From Okeanomitos corallinicola TIOX110 (lineage in GTDB: Bacteria; Cyanobacteriota; Cyanobacteriia; Cyanobacteriales; Nostocaceae): DNA of 64,000 bases. The stretch covers positions 5,001,318 through 5,065,317 of the forward strand of contig NZ_CP150886.1 of assembly GCF_038050375.1 (NCBI RefSeq), read 5' to 3'. The notes beneath the pieces are model-generated. The model searched no databases, was not told the origin of the DNA, and worked only from the letters and a program-made list of their open reading frames with translations. The stretch's first letter is position 1. Each line of letters opens with the position of its first letter. Positions 58,337 to 64,000 of the stretch are shown piece by piece. Both the position numbers and the translations under genes were made by a program.

Positions 58337-61300
58337 TTAGCTTGATAGTGGCTTACCTGTGATTGTGAACGCTCCCCAATAGTATATATCATTATACAGG
58401 ATTTTGTCTGGCTTTTCTTTAGAAATTTTCCGAATTTCTCCCTTTAAAAGTCCGTTAATTCCACCGGTTAATTTTTCTGGAGGTATTTGATTCTTTAGTT
58501 CTTCAAACCATTTTTGTAGTTCACCCACAGTTAGGCTTCTTAGCCATATTGTAGCTTCTGTTAATGCTTGGATATTAGATTTATCTGGTAGTTGTCTGCG
58601 CCGATAAAATTCAATCATAATTAAAGCAGTAGCAGCAGATTCCACTGTCCATAGTGTACTCACTATCTGGTCAACTCCCCGACTCAAAAAACCACTGACT
58701 AAACCTACATATTCGGTGGTTATTGTTTGGTTGCCAGTGATAGCTGTTTCGCAAGCATCAAGACTAACAAGTTTATATGTTGTGAGATTTTTTTGGTAAA
58801 TGTCTTGGAGAGTTAATTTGTCTTCGTTGGCTAATGCTAACTGTGATTTTTGAGGTTCTCTAAAGTTGTAATTTGCGTGTCCAGCAAAGTGAAATATTTC
58901 ATAACCATTTTCTAATGCTGCTTCTAATTCTTCTTTGGTAGCTTCTTCTTCTTGAATACGTTCTCTATGCTCAAACATCTGACTGATAATTTCTGCTTCC
59001 AGTGTGGCATAGAATAGATATTTATCATCTTGAGGTGGGGAAACTGCGACACTTAATAATTTATTGCTATGGTCTAGTTTGGTAAGTGTATTTGTAAGAC
59101 CAAGTTTGGCACTAGGTAGATAAGCGATCATGAATTTTGATTTTTCTTCATCTGCGTTGAACAGAACATGAAGCGGAAATCTATGTAGGTCGCGGTGGGG
59201 AACTAAAATTAATTGATCAATGCCTGAAAGTTGATTTTTGATTGTGTCAATATCTAAAATATTTTTGAGTTTGTCGAAATTTGCTTGCATATCATTTCGC
59301 CAAGCATGAACATTCTTATCTTTTTCATTTTTACCTTTACCACGATAATCACTATATTTTTGATTCCAATTTTTTACCCAGTCTTCCAAGTGTTGTAAAC
59401 GTTGGGAAGGAATTAATGATTCAGATTGTGTTAAAACAATGGGTGTTTGGCTATCATATTTAAGGATAAAAGTGTGAAGGGCGGCAGGGCTAAGATGCCA
59501 ATAAATTATAGCTGTTGTGGGATTTAGCAACTGTTGAATATCTTGCCATTGGGGTGAAGAAATATCTTCACTCCATCCTTCTAAGAGCCAAGATAAACAG
59601 GCGTTTTTTCCTTGTTCTGCTATTTCTAAGGCTTGGATTGAATTACCAGATTGCACTGCTAAATCAACAGTTAATTGTTGAAAACTGACAAATTTTAAGG
59701 CTAATTTTTGTTGTTGGCTGGAACTTTTAGTATCTTTGAGCAATTTTCGTAAAATATCTGAGCCACGTCTTTGTAGTTCTGTGGCTTCATTGATTTGTTT
59801 TAAACCTAACAAACAGCGAATTAAATTTTGTAAAACTTCTAAATGTGCTTCTGGATATGTTTTTTCTGTGAGAGTTGTTATGGCAATATTATAGTTGTTA
59901 ACAGCTTTACGCCAATGACTAAAAGGACTTTCATCTTTGCATCCTCGGAAATAGTGGACTCGACCTATAGCTAAATGTAATCTACCCCAACCTTCTGTGT
60001 CTTGGGGACAATGTTTTAAACCTTCTTTGTAGGTGGCAAATAGACCTTCATAGCCAACCTTATTTAAGTCGGGATTTTTGAATATTAGAGCAATGTCAGG
60101 ATATGTTGTAATTACTGGTGAGATAAATCTTGACCTAACATTTTTGATGTCTGTAGTTAAGTTAAGTACCGCATCACCTCTACTAATCCAAGCATAATGG
60201 TAATCAGGTTTAAGTTCTATAGCTTTATCGTGAGATGCTAATGCTTCTTGATATTGCATCAAGTCATATAAAAAAACTACACCTCTTTCGTGCCAAGCTT
60301 CATAAAATTCGGGATTAATTTCTATGGCTTTGTTGTAGGAAATAATTGCTTCTTCATACATTTCTAAGTTAGCCAGTGATCTACCTCGACTGTACCAATA
60401 CTTGTCTTCTTCAGGATTGATTTCTATGGCTTTGTTGTAGGAAATAATTGCTTCTTCATACAGTCCTAAGTTTGCCAGTGATATACCTCGATCGTACCAA
60501 TACTTGTCTTCTTCAGGATTGATTTCTATGGCTTTGTTGTAGGAAATAATTGCTTCTTCATACAGTTCTAAGTTTGCCAGTACAACACCGCGTTCGTTCC
60601 AGCCACCAGAGCAATTAGCTCCTAAATCTTGAGCTTTGTTGAAAATTTTCAGTGCTTCTTCATAATTACCTAGAAAACCCAAAGCTGTACCCTTAGTGTG
60701 CCAAGCTTTATGATTTTCTGATTCAATTTCTATAGCTGTGTTGCAGGATATGAGAGCTTCTTCATAGCGTTTTAGTTTAATCAGCACAGAGCCTTTAGTA
60801 ACCCAAACTTGGTGGTCATCAGATTTAATTTCTATAGTTCTATTACAAGATATGAAAGCTTCTTCATAGCGTTCTAGCTTTTCCAACACGCTACTTTGAT
60901 TACACCAAGCTTCATAGAGTTCGGGATTAATTTCTATGGCTTTGTTGCAGGATATGAGAGCTTCTTCATATCGTTCTAACTGTTCCAGCACGCTACTTTG
61001 ATTAAGCCAAGCTCCATAAAATGCGGGATTAATTTCTATAGCTCTATTACAAGATATGAGAGCTTCTTCATAGCGTTCTAAATTAGCAAGTGCGATACCT
61101 CGATGATTCCAAGCCTCATCATAGTCTGATTTTAATTCTATCGCTTTATCCAAGGAAGTAATTGCCTCTTCATAGCGTTCTAAATTAGTAAGTGCAGTAC
61201 CGCGATTGCGCCAACTCAAGTAATTTTTAACATTCAATTCAATAGCTTTATCGAAAGACAGGAGGGATTCTTGATTACGCCCTAAATTAAGTAATGCTAC

Positions 61301-62740
61301 TCCTTGATCATTCCAAACTTCATCATGATAGAATTCTAATTCTATAGTTATAGATTTTTGGCAAGATTCTAAAGATTCTTTAAATTTTAGTGTTCTTAAT
61401 AATGAAGCCCCTTTATTACTCCAAGCAATGTTATCTTCGGAGTTCAATTCTATAGCTTTCTGGCAAGCTTCTAAAGCTTCTTCAAATTTTTGTAATTTTA
61501 ATAATGCAGACCTTTTATTACTCCAAGCAATGTTATCTTTGGGATTTAGTTCTATAGCTTTATCGAAAGATATCAGAGCTTCTTCAAATTTTTGTAATCT
61601 TAATAATGCTAATCCTTTTTCACTCCAAAACTCATCATCTTCCGGGTTTAATTCTATAAATTTTTCGCAAGATGTTAGAGCTTCTTCAAATCTTTGTAAT
61701 ACTATTAATGCAACCACTTTATTACCCCAAGCAATGTTATCTTTGGGGTTCAATTCTATAGCTTTATCGCAAGATATCAGAGCTTCTTCAAATCTTTGTA
61801 ATCCTATTAATACAGCTCCTTTGCTACTCCAAGCGATATCATATTCCGGGTTTAATTCTATAGCTTTATCGCAAGATGTTAGAGCTTCTTCAAATCTTTG
61901 TAGTCCTAATAATGCACATCCTTTGTTACTCCAAGCAATGTCATATTCCGGGTTTAGTTCTATAGCTTTTTCGCAAGATATTAGAGCTTCTTCAAATCTT
62001 TGTAATCTTAATAATGCTAATCCTTTTTCACTCCAAACCTCATCATCTTCCGGGTTTAATTCTATAGCCTTATCCAAGGAGGCTATTGCTTCTTCATAAC
62101 GTTCTAGACCCGATAATGCTACCCCTTTAGCTTCCCAGGCGAAGTATTCATTAGCTTGTAATTGCATGATGTGATTACGGACAGCAAGCGCTTCTTGTAA
62201 TTTTCCTGAATCTTCAAGTATTTCCACCTGATAAAATAAGTTTTTGTAGGTATCCGGTTGAAGCTCTATAACTTTGTTGAAACACACAAGAGCTTCAGAA
62301 AATCGCTGGATTATCAGGAGAATTGACCCCTGCATTGACCAAACAGAATTATCGTTTGGCTTAATTTTTAGGGATTCGTCAAAAGATGCCAATGCTTCTT
62401 CATATTGTTCTAATACACACAGTGTCAGTCCTCTACAATTCCAGGCTAAATTATCAGCCTTATTTATTTCTATAGCTTTATCTAAAGATACAATTGCTTC
62501 TTTATATCGTCCTAATATGTAAAGTGCATAACCTCTTTGCCTCCAAGCTGGTTGGTAAGTTGGTTTAATTTCTATAGCTTTGTCATAACAAGTAATTGCT
62601 ACTGTAAGATATGCTGCGGCAAGTTTTTTCTCACCTTGCTCAAACCAGGTTATCGCTAGATTATATAAAAAATCATAATTTCCCATTCTTCGCTCAAACC
62701 AGCTTGTTGCTAGATTGTATAAAAAATCATCCTTGCTCAT
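58337..62740 (-). CDS. TPR-CHAT protease (caspase-like)
   Basis: 1,467 residues from the ATG at 62740, preceded by GAGGAAAG; an in-frame GTG at 62770 would add ten residues. About 24 tandem TPR units of the form YEEALISCNKAIEINPE fill the first two thirds. The C-terminal CHAT domain has the catalytic dyad: His in HFAGHANYNF (about residue 1,288) and Cys in SLDACETAITG (about 1,330). CHAT proteases are caspase-related; several act in defence by cleaving a partner upon signal binding to the repeats. It is first in an operon with an antitoxin-like and a RelE-like gene. Confidence 0.92.
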   Translation of the reverse strand: MSKDDFLYNLATSWFERRMGNYDFLYNLAITWFEQGEKKLAAAYLTVAITCYDKAIEIKPTYQPAWRQRGYALYILGRYKEAIVSLDKAIEINKADNLAWNCRGLTLCVLEQYEEALASFDESLKIKPNDNSVWSMQGSILLIIQRFSEALVCFNKVIELQPDTYKNLFYQVEILEDSGKLQEALAVRNHIMQLQANEYFAWEAKGVALSGLERYEEAIASLDKAIELNPEDDEVWSEKGLALLRLQRFEEALISCEKAIELNPEYDIAWSNKGCALLGLQRFEEALTSCDKAIELNPEYDIAWSSKGAVLIGLQRFEEALISCDKAIELNPKDNIAWGNKVVALIVLQRFEEALTSCEKFIELNPEDDEFWSEKGLALLRLQKFEEALISFDKAIELNPKDNIAWSNKRSALLKLQKFEEALEACQKAIELNSEDNIAWSNKGASLLRTLKFKESLESCQKSITIELEFYHDEVWNDQGVALLNLGRNQESLLSFDKAIELNVKNYLSWRNRGTALTNLERYEEAITSLDKAIELKSDYDEAWNHRGIALANLERYEEALISCNRAIEINPAFYGAWLNQSSVLEQLERYEEALISCNKAIEINPELYEAWCNQSSVLEKLERYEEAFISCNRTIEIKSDDHQVWVTKGSVLIKLKRYEEALISCNTAIEIESENHKAWHTKGTALGFLGNYEEALKIFNKAQDLGANCSGGWNERGVVLANLELYEEAIISYNKAIEINPEEDKYWYDRGISLANLGLYEEAIISYNKAIEINPEEDKYWYSRGRSLANLEMYEEAIISYNKAIEINPEFYEAWHERGVVFLYDLMQYQEALASHDKAIELKPDYHYAWISRGDAVLNLTTDIKNVRSRFISPVITTYPDIALIFKNPDLNKVGYEGLFATYKEGLKHCPQDTEGWGRLHLAIGRVHYFRGCKDESPFSHWRKAVNNYNIAITTLTEKTYPEAHLEVLQNLIRCLLGLKQINEATELQRRGSDILRKLLKDTKSSSQQQKLALKFVSFQQLTVDLAVQSGNSIQALEIAEQGKNACLSWLLEGWSEDISSPQWQDIQQLLNPTTAIIYWHLSPAALHTFILKYDSQTPIVLTQSESLIPSQRLQHLEDWVKNWNQKYSDYRGKGKNEKDKNVHAWRNDMQANFDKLKNILDIDTIKNQLSGIDQLILVPHRDLHRFPLHVLFNADEEKSKFMIAYLPSAKLGLTNTLTKLDHSNKLLSVAVSPPQDDKYLFYATLEAEIISQMFEHRERIQEEEATKEELEAALENGYEIFHFAGHANYNFREPQKSQLALANEDKLTLQDIYQKNLTTYKLVSLDACETAITGNQTITTEYVGLVSGFLSRGVDQIVSTLWTVESAATALIMIEFYRRRQLPDKSNIQALTEATIWLRSLTVGELQKWFEELKNQIPPEKLTGGINGLLKGEIRKISKEKPDKILYNDIYYWGAFTITGKPLSS

Positions 62741-62878
62741 TCTTCTTTCCTCTTTCTGGCCATCTAACACGAAACTTTTGCTACAATTAGAATAAAGCTT
62801 AATTCAATCAAAGCATGATTGTCAAATTAATCACAAGCTATACTAAAACTTAATCCATTATTATTAATATTGTTTCCT

Positions 62879-63598
62879 ATGGTAATCAGTGTTTCCACCA
62901 CAAAAATCACCTGGGAACTCCTACCCGAAGATTTCGTATTAGACGATGAACCAGTGGATAATGTCAATCAACCCAGTTTAGCCGCAGCATTAACCGAAAG
63001 TCTAGAACTTGCTGGTAAACTGCCAGAAACAGCCCTAACTACAACTAACTATGGTATCTGTGCCACATTAAATGGCAAATTTGTCATCAAAGCCCCAGAC
63101 TGGGCTTACGTGCCGCAAATTACAGTGCCTAGAGAGCAAGTTCAACGCAGTTACACCCCCCACAAACAAGGGCAAATTCCCTCTGTAGTGATGGAATTTC
63201 TTTCAGATACAGAAGGAAATGAATATTCCAGTAAACGCACCTATCCCCCCGGAAAATGGTTTTTTTATGAACAAGTTTTACAAGTTCCTAACTACATCAT
63301 TTTTCAACCAGAAACCGGGGAATTAGAAGTACATCAACTGGAAAATGGAAACTATAAATTACGCTCAGATAACGAAAATCAGCGTTATTGGTTAGCCGAT
63401 ATGGGGCTATTTATTGGTGTTTGGCAAGGAAAGCGTGAAAACCGTCAAGGTTACTGGTTACGCTGGTGGGATGAAGACGGTAATTTGCTACTTTGGGGTT
63501 CTGAGTTAGTACAGCAAGAACGACTTGCTAAAGAAGCAGCATTAAAACGTCTGGAAGAGTTAGAAAAACGTCTTCGAGATGCGGGTATTTCTGACTAA
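62879..63598 (+). CDS. Uma2 family endonuclease (DUF820)
   Basis: 239 residues from the ATG at 62879; a TTG nine bases earlier is less likely. PD-(D/E)xK core visible as APDWAYV and SVVMEFLSDTEGNEYSSKR, then YEQVLQVPNYIIFQPETGELEVHQL. A C-terminal coiled coil (QERLAKEAALKRLEELEKRLRDAG) is typical. Uma2 proteins are very numerous in cyanobacteria, and their substrate is not known. Divergent from the CHAT operon across a 108-bp gap. Confidence 0.9.
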   Translation: MVISVSTTKITWELLPEDFVLDDEPVDNVNQPSLAAALTESLELAGKLPETALTTTNYGICATLNGKFVIKAPDWAYVPQITVPREQVQRSYTPHKQGQIPSVVMEFLSDTEGNEYSSKRTYPPGKWFFYEQVLQVPNYIIFQPETGELEVHQLENGNYKLRSDNENQRYWLADMGLFIGVWQGKRENRQGYWLRWWDEDGNLLLWGSELVQQERLAKEAALKRLEELEKRLRDAGISD

Positions 63599-64000
63599 AT
63601 AACTAATTGTCAATTCAATTACTCAATCCCCAGATTTTTCACTAATTCGGGGATTTTTATAGCGGTATGCACTTGAATGAGATACATCCTAAGCCCCCTC
63701 CTCGCTTGCGGGGAGGGGGTTGGGGGTGGGGTTCTTGTATTTCACTCAACCGATAACCGCTATATCATATCAATCACCATCTTTAAAGTTCATCGCTAAT
63801 TTAGATACAGAAAATAATTTAATTAAATATTATACTGCTTGGTGGTTAGAAAAACATCCATTAAAATCCTTATTTAAGTTTTTAGGATTACTTCTATTTA
63901 GTAAGAACAAAAGTTATTAGATATCTCTAAACAAAATATAAACCCTTCATTTTGTTTAGGCGAAAACCTAATTTTATAAAGATGTCTATTGCGTAAATTC
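63599..64000. other. Intergenic region with GC-rich hairpin repeat
   Basis: About 400 bp to the window edge. At 63694-63719, CCCCCTCCTCGC and GCGGGGAGGGGG form a 12-bp stem with one G-T pair, followed by a G-rich stretch; this is a dispersed cyanobacterial repeat. A frame at 63720-63920 overlaps it and is not considered a gene, although its last 44 codons could be a fragment of one. Confidence 0.5.

Noticed and set aside
60280-62090. Regular DNA repeats resembling an array, and long plus-strand open frames (61428-62099, 62274-62522)
   Set aside because: They are the coding repeats of the TPR domain on the minus strand; the plus-strand frames are shadows.
63720-63920. 66-residue open frame
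   Set aside because: It begins in a dispersed GC-rich hairpin repeat and has no ribosome-binding site; at most a gene fragment.

Overview
The window comes from a heterocyst-forming, nitrogen-fixing cyanobacterium (order Nostocales). The evidence is a nif cluster with cyanobacterial gene order and two developmentally excised DNA elements, ndhCKJ, the heterocyst ferredoxin gene fdxH, many GCGATCGC (HIP1) octamers, and heptamer short tandem repeats such as TAATTGG. The DNA is AT-rich. No rRNA or tRNA gene was recognised.

Region 1 (1-9142): the right part of a nifD element. It carries a full xisA recombinase gene 118 bp from its right border. The rest is accessory genes: DUF433/DUF5615 (twice), UPF0175/DUF3368 and HicA/HicB toxin-antitoxin pairs, an orphan antitoxin-like gene, a HEPN plus zinc-ribbon protein, a DUF3223 protein, and DUF4238 next to an AAA ATPase. 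Three extra copies of the 3' end of xisA lie between the cassettes. Each copy, like the real xisA end, leads into an extended -10 promoter placed 29-56 bp before the next gene.

Region 2 (9132-20047): the nif cluster. It holds the 3' end of nifD, then nifK split by a very small (1,816 bp) second element that carries only a XisA/XisC-type recombinase. Then come a Mo-dependent nitrogenase-like protein, nifE, nifN, nifX, the DUF269 and DUF683 genes, nifW, hesA, hesB, fdxH and a feoA-like gene. Excision between the 10-bp repeats at 9952 and 11768 restores an in-frame NifK of 511 residues.

Region 3 (20257-44119): mostly chromosomal genes. These are a cytochrome b plus molybdopterin oxidoreductase pair, topoisomerase I, pyrF-pyrE fusion, pyruvate dehydrogenase E2, YlqD, acyl-CoA synthetase, recQ, a DHH phosphoesterase and ndhCKJ. 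Scattered among them are Rpn-type nucleases, a two-gene McrBC-like restriction system, a Shedu-like nuclease with a RelE-like toxin, and a HicB gene with an aberrant HicA.

Region 4 (44161-about 55471): an unusual mobile-looking segment just upstream of ndhC. A leftward unit contains two small genes, then a clear type I hammerhead ribozyme (45524-45586) whose conserved core contains the stop codon of the preceding gene, then about 190 nt of highly folded RNA, then an IS110-family DEDD transposase gene. The ribozyme would cut exactly before the folded RNA, which has the place and size expected of an IS110 bridge RNA. Rightward lie an Xre-type regulator with TAGACA/TGTCTA operators, a winged-helix protein, a one-domain tyrosine recombinase on the opposite strand, and a tightly packed nine-gene operon of unrecognised proteins including an 838-residue coiled-coil membrane protein. 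This is the best candidate in the window for an undescribed system.

Region 5 (55872-64000): a DEAD-box RNA helicase, a three-gene operon (TPR-CHAT protease, antitoxin-like protein, RelE/ParE-like protein) and an Uma2-family nuclease. All functional statements rest on reading motifs by eye; no database search was possible.
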